DNA of 64,000 nt, from positions 2,837,501 to 2,901,500 of the forward strand of contig NZ_CP126107.1 in assembly GCF_030123365.1 (NCBI RefSeq), written 5' to 3'. Under the pieces are notes generated by a model. The model did not search any database and was not told where the DNA came from. It saw nothing but the letters and a program-made list of their open reading frames with translations. This document shows positions 25,894 to 33,564 of the stretch, piece by piece (position 1 is the first letter of the stretch; each line of letters starts with the position of its first letter). Both the position numbers and the translations under genes were made by a program. Source of the stretch: Neobacillus sp. SuZ13 (GTDB taxonomy: Bacteria; Bacillota; Bacilli; Bacillales; Cytobacillaceae).

Positions 25894-26179
25894 AATCCCT
25901 CTCCTTTTTACTAAATTTTAACATATCGTCTTTTTCAAAGGTAATAGAAACTATCTTTATCGTTTAATTATCGGAAAACAAGACATGATGATATGTTCGC
26001 TGTGGCAGTCCTTTTCTATTGTTAAACTCCCATGAAAATAAAAAATAAAAAAGGGCATGAAAAAATAGACCCAGAAAAACCAGTTTTTAAAAAAAGGCTG
26101 AGCCTCTTGAAGAAAGAGTATAAGGTTAGCTGGTAAAACGAAATAGTAATACCTTTCTATTTAAAATAAAATCAGGAAA

Positions 26180-26325
26180 GCTGGCGCAACAACCAGAAAA
26201 AGGATTAATCTCCCATAAGTGCTACCCCTAAATGGGCGCGACAGTCGGTGGTACACCGTGGTCGTTGGAGTCAGACTAACGGATGGGCTCAAAGGCACCA
26301 TAGTTCAAAGACCTTCTTCGCCAGC
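26180..26325 (+). ncRNA. Structured non-coding block, possible IS110-type end or RNA
   Basis: GCTGGC (26180) and GCCAGC (26320) bracket the block. Inside are a GGTG-GTA-CACC hairpin and further self-complementary pieces. The left part, CCAGAAAAAGGATTAATCTC, aligns with CCAGCAAAAAGGACAAATCT at the left end of the IS110-family element (38508-38527), matching about 20 of 23 positions with one gap over the slightly longer shared stretch. There is no open frame of note. It may be the orphan non-coding end of a related insertion sequence. Confidence 0.4.
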
Positions 26326-26400
26326 ATTAAAACAGTATAGACTCCAAGATTAATTTTCATTCTCTGTGGTGAAGCGCTGATTTTTGCGCTTCATGGATGG

Positions 26401-26497
26401 CTAACGGGTAGCTTGAGTTACATATGGGATTCTGTCAATGATCGCTGCGGCGGTCATTTTTCTTGTTGAACAAACGTGGCAGGATAGTGTAAGAAGG
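26401..26497 (+). repeat. Dispersed A-hairpin-B element, copy at 26.4 kb
   Basis: Half A is CTAACGGGTAGCTTGAGTTA (26401), the hairpin TGATCGC-TGCG-GCGGTCA, the tail TTTTCTTGTTGAA, and half B CAAACGTGGCAGGATAGTG (from 26471). It lies directly upstream of bluB. Confidence 0.8.
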
Positions 26498-26581
26498 AAA
26501 TCCAATAATAAATGTAGAATAGTTCCATGCAGGAGGAAGAACGAGTAATGTTCTTCATTATTTGATAGGGAGAGAAATTTA

Positions 26582-27223
26582 ATGTTTTCTAATGAAGAAA
26601 GAGATGCAATTTATAAAGCTATTTATTATAGGAGAGATATTCGAAGTTTTTTGTCAACTCCTATCCCAGAAAACAAGATACATAAAATATTAAATGCAGC
26701 TCATCATGCACCTTCAGTAGGTTTTATGCAACCTTGGAACTTTATTATCATTTCCTCTGACGAAATTAAAGAAAAATTAGCCTGGGCGGCAGAAAAAGAA
26801 AGACGAGCATTAGCTATTCATTATGAAGGGGAAAAAGAAATGAAATTCCTTGATTTAAAAGTTGAGGGTTTAAAAGAAGCTCCTGTAACTATTTGTATAA
26901 CATGTGACCCAACAAGGGGAGGTTCACATGTATTAGGGCGAAATTCAATTCCTGAAACAGATATTTTATCAACAGCCTGTGCTATTCAAAATATGTGGTT
27001 AGCATCTTGTGCTGAAGGACTTGCGATGGGGTGGGTAAGTTTTTATAAAAAGAATGATATTCGAGATATTTTAGAAATACCACCACATATTGACCCTATT
27101 GCTCTTATATCTATCGGTTACACTAATCACTATCCAGAAAAACCTATTTTAGAATTAGCTAATTGGGAAAAAAGGCGTTCGTTAGAACATCTCATTTTTG
27201 AAAATAAATGGGGTAGAAACTAA
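26582..27223 (+). CDS. bluB: 5,6-dimethylbenzimidazole synthase
   Basis: This 213-residue protein is a nitroreductase-fold enzyme that cannibalises FMNH2 with O2 to make dimethylbenzimidazole, the lower axial ligand of B12. It shows the BluB set rather than generic nitroreductase motifs: YYRRDIRSFL, AAHHAPSVGFMQPWNFI, LKVEGLKEAPVTICITCDP, RGGSHVLGR, PETDILSTACAIQNMWLA and the end HLIFENKWGRN. GATAGGGAGAG precedes the ATG. It is not in the cob operon, but CobT, its metabolic partner, is encoded at 63.1 kb. Dispersed-element copies flank it on both sides. Confidence 0.92.
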   Translation: MFSNEERDAIYKAIYYRRDIRSFLSTPIPENKIHKILNAAHHAPSVGFMQPWNFIIISSDEIKEKLAWAAEKERRALAIHYEGEKEMKFLDLKVEGLKEAPVTICITCDPTRGGSHVLGRNSIPETDILSTACAIQNMWLASCAEGLAMGWVSFYKKNDIRDILEIPPHIDPIALISIGYTNHYPEKPILELANWEKRRSLEHLIFENKWGRN

Positions 27224-27235
27224 ACGGCTTATTCA

Positions 27236-27282
27236 ACAAACGGGTGCTTTAACAAAGCCGGGTTCCTCCGGATACCGTCTTG
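27236..27282 (+). repeat. Dispersed element, partial copy after bluB
   Basis: The half-A-like CAAACGGGTGCTTTAACAAA is followed by a CCGG...CCGG hairpin with weak flanks; half B is not recognisable. It starts 13 bases after the bluB stop. Confidence 0.5.
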
Positions 27283-27517
27283 TTAATTATTTTAGGAATT
27301 TTTACTAATTAATAAAATCACTTCTATTGCTATAATATTAATGGGTCGGGGGTTTTCATGCTCTCGGCTTTTTTCATTTTCAAAACAATTCCAAGTGTAG
27401 AATCTGTCATAGTATGTTAGGTTTTTGTATATGTATGTGACGGCATAAAAAAGTATAGTTTGGAAACTTTATACTTTATGTATGATTTGATCATTCAAAT
27501 TGAGGTGAACTAACCTA

Positions 27518-28022
27518 ATGACTTCAAAAAAGCATAAAGTCTTTAATTTTACTATTATACTGATACCATGGCTATCGTTGTTATTTATAGGGAAACGTAG
27601 TATAAAACGTTATTCTGGTGCAGGTGTTTTTATAGCTATTTTTGAAATTATAAATCATTTGTATGGACGTAAGAGGAAGTGGTGGGAATTTTACGAAAAG
27701 CCAAAATCATTTAAAAGGGATGAACTTCCTTTTGATATTGGTCCTTATTTGCCTATGTCTGTGTGGTTTCTTAAATTATCATATGGAAACTTTAAAAAAT
27801 TTGTATTTATTTAATGCGATAGCAAATGGACTCTTTGCTTTTCTCTTCGTTCCTTCCTTAAAAAAAATTAAAATTGTTCGTCTAAATAGGTTAAACTATT
27901 TTCAATTCTTTATATATATTCATTACAAAGCGTATATATTGTATGCGGTACAGTATTTATTTGAAAAGGTGAAAGAGTATAACGGTGTACTTGAAAAAAT
28001 AAAGATAAGGTTACTCAACTAA
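27518..28022 (+). pseudogene. Hypothetical membrane protein gene split by a 1-base frameshift
   Basis: The first frame gives about 98 residues (start MTSKKHKVFNFTIILIPWLS, later WEFYEKPKSFKRDELPF and MSVWFLKLSYGNFKKFVF). The next frame then continues NAIANGLFAFLFVPSLKKIK and YFQFFIYIHYKAY. Removing one T from ATTTAATGCG at about 27812 restores a single 167-residue protein with about three membrane helices. TGAGGTGAAC precedes the ATG. The stop codon TAA is part of the CTAACGGG core of the following dispersed element. The family is unknown to me. Confidence 0.7.
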
Positions 28023-28104
28023 CGGGTGCAAGAGTTAAAGAAGGGGATCGCTGCGGCGATCCTTTTTCTTGTTGTACTAACGGATGCAGTTTAGTACAAG
28101 AAGG
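28019..28104 (+). repeat. Dispersed A-hairpin-B element, best copy (28.0 kb)
   Basis: Half A is CTAACGGGTGCAAGAGTTAA (28019), continuing AGAAGG. The hairpin GGATCGC-TGCG-GCGATCC is perfect (28045-28062). The tail is TTTTTCTTGTTGTA, and half B is CTAACGGATGCAGTTTAGTA (28077), continuing CAAGAAGG. It overlaps the stop codon of the upstream gene. Confidence 0.88.
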
Positions 28105-28167
28105 TATTTACCAAAACCATATTGAATTATAATTTAAATAATGTTATCGAAGCGGGGGTTAAAAAGT

Positions 28168-29526
28168 ATGGAGGATTTTAAAATCCTAATATCAAGATGG
28201 GAGCAAATACTACAAAAATTAGAGAACAATAACGGCAATGTCCACCCAATCGAAATTGGAAAGAAAGCAACGATACAGGAGATAGAAGCTAAAGAAAAAG
28301 AGTTAGGTTATCATTTACCTCCTTCGTATAAATACATATTACATAACTTGGGAAAATCACTTTCGTTTTATTACTCATTTTCTGAAGATACAATGATTCC
28401 TAGTGAATTTTCGGAAATATTCTCTGGAGAGATAAATTGGAATATTGACTTCCTTCAGAATTTAAATATGTTAGCTAACGAACTAATGGAAGATGGGGAA
28501 GATTATGGAAGGTCACTGAGGGGAAAATTAGAGTTTTCTCAAGCTGGAAATGGAGATATTTATGCGTTTGATATGTCTGTTGAGAGTGATGAGAAACCAG
28601 TAATTTATTGGGATCATGAAGAAGACACAGTTACTTATGTTGCGGATTCGTTTATCGATTATCTATTTAGGATTACTGAACTAGGGTGTATTGGTAGTGA
28701 AAAATGGCAGCTTGAATATTTTCTAAGTGATACGGGGTTGAATACTACAAGTCCAGCATCAGTTAAGTGGAAGCATTGGTTTGAGTCATTTTCAGAGACA
28801 ACCTTAGATGATGTGAAAAATAACATGGAACAGCTAATAGCTTATGTTGTTTATCGAAAGAAATTAGATGAAGAAACAATCGACTTCCTCCAGAAATTTA
28901 ATAGAAATGAGTTATTTGGCTTCCTTATAGAAGAATTACATAAAAAAGAGGCATTTAATGACCAGAAGATAATATGTGAGATTATCGGAAGAGTTTTAGG
29001 AATTTACGCAGAAACCTGGGTTAGAAGCTTATGGGAAACTAAACAAAATAATATGGATACTCGATTACGTTCCTATCTAACTTCTATGTGTATAAGTAAG
29101 GATAAGGGACTATCTTTAGTAATTAATTTTCTTGAACAAGAATCTAATAAAAAGATTACTGGGTATGAAGCACTTTCCCATCTTGGTGATTTTCATTCGA
29201 GGGATGTTATTTCGTGGATGGAGAATCATGTTAAATTTCCTGTGACAGAAGGCTGGGACGACCTCTTCGTAAGGTCAAACTTTTCATGGGATGACTTAGA
29301 AAGGTGGACTTCTTTAGAAGAGAAGCATGAAGTAACTGTAATTCACGCATTAGAAATGTATGTCCATGAGAAGGTCGCAAAAAATAAATTTACTCATGTT
29401 ATATCAGATCTTCCAACAAAGTCGGAATTTATTGATTTTCTTGTTCAATTCCGTGCTAAGCAAGTGATAAAAAAGAGGATAATACCCATAGAGAATGTCA
29501 TACAAAACATAAAAATATTTTATTAA
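28168..29526 (+). CDS. SMI1/KNR4 (SUKH) family protein with helical C-terminal region
   Basis: This 452-residue protein has an N-terminal SUKH domain (about residues 5-170): the ATIQEIEAKEKELGYHLPPS start, PSYKYILHNLGKSL, then NGDIYAFDMS and PVIYWDHEEDTVTYVADSF near the end. SUKH proteins are often immunity proteins against polymorphic toxins, but stand-alone housekeeping members exist. The rest (about 180-450) is helical, with repeated acidic-aromatic segments, and I cannot assign it. I chose ATG 28168, with GCGGGGG upstream; the in-frame ATG at 28141 lacks a site. No toxin gene is adjacent. It sits between two copies of the dispersed element. Confidence 0.72.
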   Translation: MEDFKILISRWEQILQKLENNNGNVHPIEIGKKATIQEIEAKEKELGYHLPPSYKYILHNLGKSLSFYYSFSEDTMIPSEFSEIFSGEINWNIDFLQNLNMLANELMEDGEDYGRSLRGKLEFSQAGNGDIYAFDMSVESDEKPVIYWDHEEDTVTYVADSFIDYLFRITELGCIGSEKWQLEYFLSDTGLNTTSPASVKWKHWFESFSETTLDDVKNNMEQLIAYVVYRKKLDEETIDFLQKFNRNELFGFLIEELHKKEAFNDQKIICEIIGRVLGIYAETWVRSLWETKQNNMDTRLRSYLTSMCISKDKGLSLVINFLEQESNKKITGYEALSHLGDFHSRDVISWMENHVKFPVTEGWDDLFVRSNFSWDDLERWTSLEEKHEVTVIHALEMYVHEKVAKNKFTHVISDLPTKSEFIDFLVQFRAKQVIKKRIIPIENVIQNIKIFY

Positions 29527-29529
29527 GTT

Positions 29530-29637
29530 TGTGAAACAATGTACTTACGCTAACGGGTGCAAGAGTTGAAGATCCAGCTGCCATTTTTGGTGGCTTTTTT
29601 GTTCTTGGACTATCGGGGCAGGTTAGTGGAATAAGAA
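29530..29637 (+). repeat. Dispersed A-hairpin-B element with leader (29.5 kb)
   Basis: The leader is TTGTGAAACAATGTACTTAC. Half A is CTAACGGGTGCAAGAGTTGA (29550), the hairpin AGCTGCCATTTTTGGTGGCT, then a T run, and half B is TATCGGGGCAGGTTAGTGGA (29610). It starts 4 bases after the SUKH gene stop. Confidence 0.85.
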
Positions 29638-29846
29638 AAAATAAAAAAGCAAACTGGAGTTGATATGCCTATACTCCATAAGCTTTCCGTATAAATCGAT
29701 CCAACCAATTTGTATATCGAGTTTAACTCGATTGTGTAAAGGGAATCTAATTTACCCCTGATTATAACTTTAGCTCAGAATCCTAAGTTTGACATCTGGC
29801 GTACAACGGGAGGGGGTCCGAACCACCTGTCTTTAATAAAATCCAC

Positions 29847-29882
29847 AGAAAAAAAAGCAAGAGATAAGTACTCTTGCTTTTT
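29847..29882 (-). terminator. Terminator of the MscS-family gene
   Basis: GCAAGAG and CTCTTGC arms with a 7-base loop are followed on the minus strand by a long T run. It lies directly after the stop. Confidence 0.88.
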
Positions 29883-29889
29883 ATGATAT

Positions 29890-30708
29890 TTAATGGCTTG
29901 TGTCGAGGCTCTCCGCCATCTTCAAGTCGTTTTTGTAGGCAGCCATTGCCAGTTCATACCTTACCTTTTTGCTCGCTTCCAAGAAATCTGCTTCTTTCAC
30001 AAGACCTGATAATGAATACCTGTGACCCCTGAAATCCACGTTCAGTTCGGTGATTTGGTTGAATTTGAAACTCTCCACAGGAAAGCCGTGTTCATCCTTC
30101 AACAGGTATTCCCCGTATTTCTCGTTACATGTTTGTGCCACTTCTTCCATCACTTTAAAGGCATAGTCCGGATTTTGCTTATAGTTCAGGACAAGACTTT
30201 CGTTCACCCGGCGCATTCCCCGGTTTCCGTTCTGAAGTTCCACGATGCTGCTATAGGAGACAGTATAGAGGTATCCGTCAAACTGGCGAATCTTCAGGTA
30301 GCGTATGCTGATTTCCTCGATTTTCCCCTGACGGTTTCCATTGATGATGACATAATCCCCATGATGAATCTGACGCTCAAACAAGTAGGTCAGCCCCATA
30401 ATGTAATCGCGAATGATATGCTGGAAGATTAATGCCAAGGCACCTGCCACCACTACCGAACCAGTGACAAACTTTTCCAGGTCGAAGAAAATGCTAAGTA
30501 CATAAATAAAGAAGAACACAAGTCCCAATACCTTTGTCACTTGGTTGGCGAAATGCATCAAAGTCTCTTCCCGTTTTTCATCCAAGAAGTACGTTTTGTC
30601 AAAGAAAAGCTTGATGGATTTGCGGATCAAATAAACCGTAAGTATAATCAGCAGTGCCACCGTTAAAATTTTTACGGGCAACTGCTGGAACAGTCCCAAA
30701 AAAAACAT
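29890..30708 (-). CDS. Small-conductance mechanosensitive channel, MscS family
   Basis: The 272-residue protein has two or three N-terminal membrane helices, then the pore helix VVAGALALIFQHIIRDYIMG (Gly/Ala packing with a family-typical FQ turn). The beta domain follows: GDYVIINGNRQGKIEEISIRY, then the SSIVELQNGNRGMRR loop and a cytoplasmic alpha/beta end. Such channels open under membrane tension to release solutes after hypo-osmotic shock. I chose ATG 30708, with GGGAG 8 bases upstream, rather than the longer frame starting at 30780, whose extra N-terminus is not hydrophobic and lacks a site. It has its own terminator. Confidence 0.9.
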   Translation of the reverse strand: MFFLGLFQQLPVKILTVALLIILTVYLIRKSIKLFFDKTYFLDEKREETLMHFANQVTKVLGLVFFFIYVLSIFFDLEKFVTGSVVVAGALALIFQHIIRDYIMGLTYLFERQIHHGDYVIINGNRQGKIEEISIRYLKIRQFDGYLYTVSYSSIVELQNGNRGMRRVNESLVLNYKQNPDYAFKVMEEVAQTCNEKYGEYLLKDEHGFPVESFKFNQITELNVDFRGHRYSLSGLVKEADFLEASKKVRYELAMAAYKNDLKMAESLDTSH

Positions 30709-30849
30709 CCTATCAACTCCCACTTTCTTTACACTATACCAAAGGTTGCGATAAGGGGAAAAAACTTCCTTTCCCAACAAACTTTAACGATAGCATGGAT
30801 CCATTAAAAAAAGAAGCACTGTCCAGGCTTCTTGAGGAACGATTATATT

Positions 30850-30880
30850 TACTAACGGGGCAGTATAGTTTAATAGGAAG
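30850..30880 (+). repeat. Dispersed element, solo half B
   Basis: ACTAACGGGGCAGTATAGTT followed by TAATAGGAAG matches half B with no hairpin. It precedes the broken gene at 30945. Confidence 0.65.
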
Positions 30881-30944
30881 TAGATTCTCTAATCGAATAA
30901 TTTGATATAATTTTCTTAAAATAGTTAAATTCGGAGGAGTAACT

Positions 30945-31440
30945 TTGGAAAATCAACGAATTACTAATAAAAAAGTATTGAAATACCTTCTAATTGTTGT
31001 AGCAGCTGTATTAGTTTATGTAATTTTTTATTCTCCTACTTTAAAAATGCCAATAAGTTGGGCGGGCGCTTGGGTAGCAATAGAAGCGGAACCAAGTTAT
31101 ATCCCTTTTGAATATAGTAAGAGTTATATGACTACTACTTCTTGTGGTAAGAGGTGCGATAAACTAAAATTACATTACTTATCAAAAAAAGCCGAGCTCG
31201 TTATAACTGCTACAGATTATGTAAGTTGGTATGATGACCCCAAATGGGATAAAAAAAAACAAAATTAAAGGAACAAAATATTTTTATCAAGAAAAAAACG
31301 GAAAGCAATACTTAGATTGGGAAGAAGAAAAAGAAGAGTTAGAATTAACAGTTGAATATCAAGGTGAAAACAAATTAACTAAATCAGAAATTGTTAAAAT
31401 TGCAAACTCTATAAAAGCTGAGGGTAAGTTATTAAACTAA
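30945..31440 (+). pseudogene. Hypothetical membrane-anchored protein gene with a frameshift in an A run
   Basis: TTG 30945 after TCGGAGGAG begins a protein with one N-terminal membrane helix (KKVLKYLLIVVAAVLVYVIF) and an extracellular part with MTTTSCGKRCDKLKLHYL. At the A9 run near 31250 the frame is lost: frame 1 stops after KWDKKKQN, while the next frame continues IKGTKYFYQEKNGKQYLDWE and ends IVKIANSIKAEGKLLN. Joined, they give about 160 residues. I do not recognise the family. The TAA stop is the TAA of the CTAACGGG core of the next dispersed element. Confidence 0.65.
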
Positions 31441-31516
31441 CGGGTGCAAGTGTTCAACAAGGGGCTGCGGTGGCGGCTCTTTTTCATGTTCCGCTAACGT
31501 GGCAAGTGTAATAATC
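31436..31516 (+). repeat. Dispersed A-hairpin-B element, copy at 31.4 kb
   Basis: Half A is CTAACGGGTGCAAGTGTTCA (31436), the hairpin GGGCTGC-GGTG-GCGGCTC, the tail TTTTTCATGTTCCG, and half B CTAACGTGGCAAGTGTAAT (31493). It overlaps the stop of the broken upstream gene. Confidence 0.85.
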
Positions 31517-31554
31517 AACGTTTAGATTACAAATAAAACAGAACGGAGTAATAT

Positions 31555-32122
31555 ATGGTAATTTTAATAAGTGCTGTAGGTAGTACAGGTAAAACCTTGA
31601 TGGCTCAAAAGTTACTAGAAAAATACCATATTTCTTATCTCTCTATAGACCATATAAAAATGGGCTTGTACAGAGGGGATAAGAATTGTGGATTCACACC
31701 ACTAGATAGTACCGAAGTCATTGGAGATAAACTCTGGCCAATATTAAAAGGGATTATTATGACAAATATCGAGAATGAACAACATATCATTATTGAAGGA
31801 TGCTATATATTGCCTCACTATATAAAGGATTTTGGCATAAATTATTCAGAAAAAATTATTCCAGTATTCTTAGGTTTTTCAACAAATTATATTCAAGAAA
31901 ACTTCGAAACAAGAATAGTGAAAAATAGGAATGCTGTTGAACTCCGTAATTGGCCGGAAGAAAGAACGATAAAAGAACTAATCAAGGAACATAAAGAATT
32001 TAAAACACCAATGTTTACAAGCAGGTGTTAGGTATTTTGAAATCGAAAACGACTATGATAAAGAAATATTGAATGTTTATGACTATATAGAGGCTAAAAA
32101 GCGGAGAATCGATCTTATATAA
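31555..32122 (+). pseudogene. P-loop kinase-like gene with a late frameshift
   Basis: The frame from ATG 31555 (ACGGAGTAAT upstream) encodes a Walker A loop, ISAVGSTGKTLMAQKLL, then YLSIDHIKMGLYRGDKNCGF, and HIIIEGCYILPHYI. After KEHKEFKT the frame is lost at about 32008; one C too many in ACACCAATG would explain it. The next frame continues QCLQAGVRYFEIENDYDKE and ends IEAKKRRIDLI. The joined product would be about 188 residues, a small metabolite-kinase-like fold. The core fold precedes the break, so some activity might persist. A half-B-like sequence follows at about 32150. Confidence 0.68.
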
Positions 32123-32302
32123 ATTGGGAATCTCAATTATGGGTTATTGAACTAACGGGGGCTATAATGAAAAAAGAAACAAATAAAAAAGGAGTGAACT
32201 TTAATTAGCCCACACTACAAATTTAATAAAAATAAATTAGGTTATTACCAAAATGTATGTTACAATTGGTCTACCATTTGATTTACTTTTTGTTTTCATG
32301 TG

Positions 32303-32331
32303 CCCTACTCATTTTGTGAGTGGGGTTTTTG
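32303..32331 (+). terminator. Terminator-like hairpin
   Basis: CCCTACTCA and TGAGTGGGG arms are followed by TTTTTG. No gene of convincing size ends just upstream. Confidence 0.65.
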
Positions 32332-32351
32332 TTTTGTTTATTTAAATAAAC

Positions 32352-32380
32352 AAAACAGACTCTAAAATAGAGTCCGTTTT
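32352..32380 (-). terminator. Terminator of the cold-shock gene
   Basis: AAAACAGACTCT and AGAGTCCGTTTT arms with a short loop; the T run on the minus strand lies 15-40 bases after the csp stop. Confidence 0.82.
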
Positions 32381-32394
32381 AATTTGATGGCTTA

Positions 32395-32595
32395 TTAAGC
32401 TTTACGAACGTTAGAAGCTTGTGGTCCACGTTGACCTTGTTCAACGTCAAAAGTAACAGCTTGACCTTCATCTAAAGATTTGAAACCTTCGCCTTGGATA
32501 GCTGAGAAGTGAACGAATACATCGTCTCCACCTTCGCGCTCGATGAATCCGAAACCTTTTTCTGCATTAAACCATTTTACTTTACCGTTTTCCAT
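32395..32595 (-). CDS. csp: Cold-shock protein (CspA/CspB family)
   Basis: This 66-residue single cold-shock domain has RNP1 (KGFGFIE, residues 13-19) and RNP2 (VFVHFS, residues 26-31), and ends [10 protein letters not shown]. It binds single-stranded RNA and DNA as an RNA chaperone. ATG 32595 follows GCAGGAGG. The leader contains a perfect 7-bp hairpin (TGTGTGC, TTT, GCACACA; 32611-32627) directly before the ribosome binding site. The long AT-rich leader is typical of cold-regulated csp genes. Bacilli have several paralogues, so no letter is assigned. Confidence 0.95.
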   Translation of the reverse strand: MENGKVKWFNAEKGFGFIEREGGDDVFVHFSAIQGEGFKSLDEGQAVTFDVEQGQRGPQASNVRKA

Positions 32596-32610
32596 TGTGT
32601 TTCCTCCTGC

Positions 32611-32627
32611 TGTGTGCTTTGCACACA
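32611..32627 (-). promoter_or_regulatory. Leader hairpin before the csp ribosome binding site
   Basis: A 7-bp perfect stem with a 3-base loop sits 3 bases upstream of the GCAGGAGG site on the csp mRNA. It could affect ribosome access or mRNA stability. Confidence 0.5.
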
Positions 32628-32876
32628 ATATGTTACTATCCTTGCACTCAGTGATCATCAAGACGAAAAGTTAATCTTATACAATCCTTTACACCGAACA
32701 AAAATAATTCTTATATATAGTAACATTTTAATAAAATATTTGCAAGGTTTCCAAAAAATTGTATCTCTAATCTAATAATAAAGTGTGAGCCTAATTAGCC
32801 CACTCCTAACACTTTTTACATTCGTATCATTATTTAAAGATGGAGTTATAATCTTCCTTTAAAGTTTGATGTAGTT

Positions 32877-32917
32877 AAGAATGTGAAGCAATGTTCTTTA
32901 ACTAACGGAGCAGGATA
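32877..32917 (+). repeat. Dispersed element, leader joined directly to half B
   Basis: The leader AAGAATGTGAAGCAATGTTC, continuing TTTAA, runs straight into CTAACGGAGCAGGATAG; half A and the hairpin are missing, as at 25681. Confidence 0.6.
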
Positions 32918-33064
32918 GCCTTCGAAGGATGCCCTCGTATAGTAGGAACATCCCTTTTATTAAAAATACTTTAATATTATTACTATGAAGATTAATAGGG
33001 GTAATTCCATACGGATGGTGACCATATGGATAATAATGATACCCATATAGATAATGATGTCGCT

Positions 33065-33562
33065 CTATTTTCTTTTTGAAATTTTTAATAATTTATGAAT
33101 GATCGTACTTGTAAAAGAACCTAAAACTGCACTTCCTGCAATATCAGAGGGATAATGGTGCCCTACCCAAATCCGTGACAATCCCGTTAAAACCGAGAAC
33201 CCCAACATAATGGATCCAACGGTGCGTTGATAAAAGAGGACTATTGTTGAAACGGCAAAAGTTAGTAAAGTATGTTTACTTGGAAAGGAAGAATCGAATT
33301 TAGAGGGGGTAAGTATACGTACTCTCCTGTCTATAAAAGGACGTGGCTTAAAATAAAATAACTTAGTTATAAAATGCATGAATAATGTAATCACGATAGA
33401 CACTACTGCTTCAATAAATCCATTCCTTTTTCTAAAAAGCAGAATCACTAAAATAAAAAAGAAAACAAATTTGATCTTGTTGGAAATAAGTATCATTGAT
33501 TTATCGATAACCAAATAACGTCCGGAAAGTAAATTTATAACACGAAATAGTTTGACATCCAA
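33065..33562 (-). CDS. PAP2-family phosphatase (undecaprenyl-diphosphatase-like)
   Basis: This 165-residue membrane protein has 4-5 helices and carries the three PAP2 signatures: KLFYFKPRPF, SSFPSKHTLLTFA and GLSRIWVGHHYPSDI. Members of this type dephosphorylate undecaprenyl pyrophosphate or related lipids at the outer face of the membrane (BcrC-like). The ATG follows GGGGTGAATAAG and is 2 bases after the stop of the upstream hydrolase gene, so the two form one minus-strand unit. The exact lipid substrate is inferred from family. Confidence 0.85.
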   Translation of the reverse strand: MDVKLFRVINLLSGRYLVIDKSMILISNKIKFVFFFILVILLFRKRNGFIEAVVSIVITLFMHFITKLFYFKPRPFIDRRVRILTPSKFDSSFPSKHTLLTFAVSTIVLFYQRTVGSIMLGFSVLTGLSRIWVGHHYPSDIAGSAVLGSFTSTIIHKLLKISKRK

Positions 33563-33564
33563 GC

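Larger units (their letters stand above)
25920..26581. other. Intergenic region with a structured block and one dispersed element
   Basis: No protein gene is supportable. The stretch 26180-26325 is unusually structured and GC-richer than its surroundings. A perfect 8-bp hairpin (TGAAGCGC...GCGCTTCA, 26370-26393) follows it, then a complete copy of the dispersed element at 26401-26497 and the probable bluB promoter. Confidence 0.5.
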
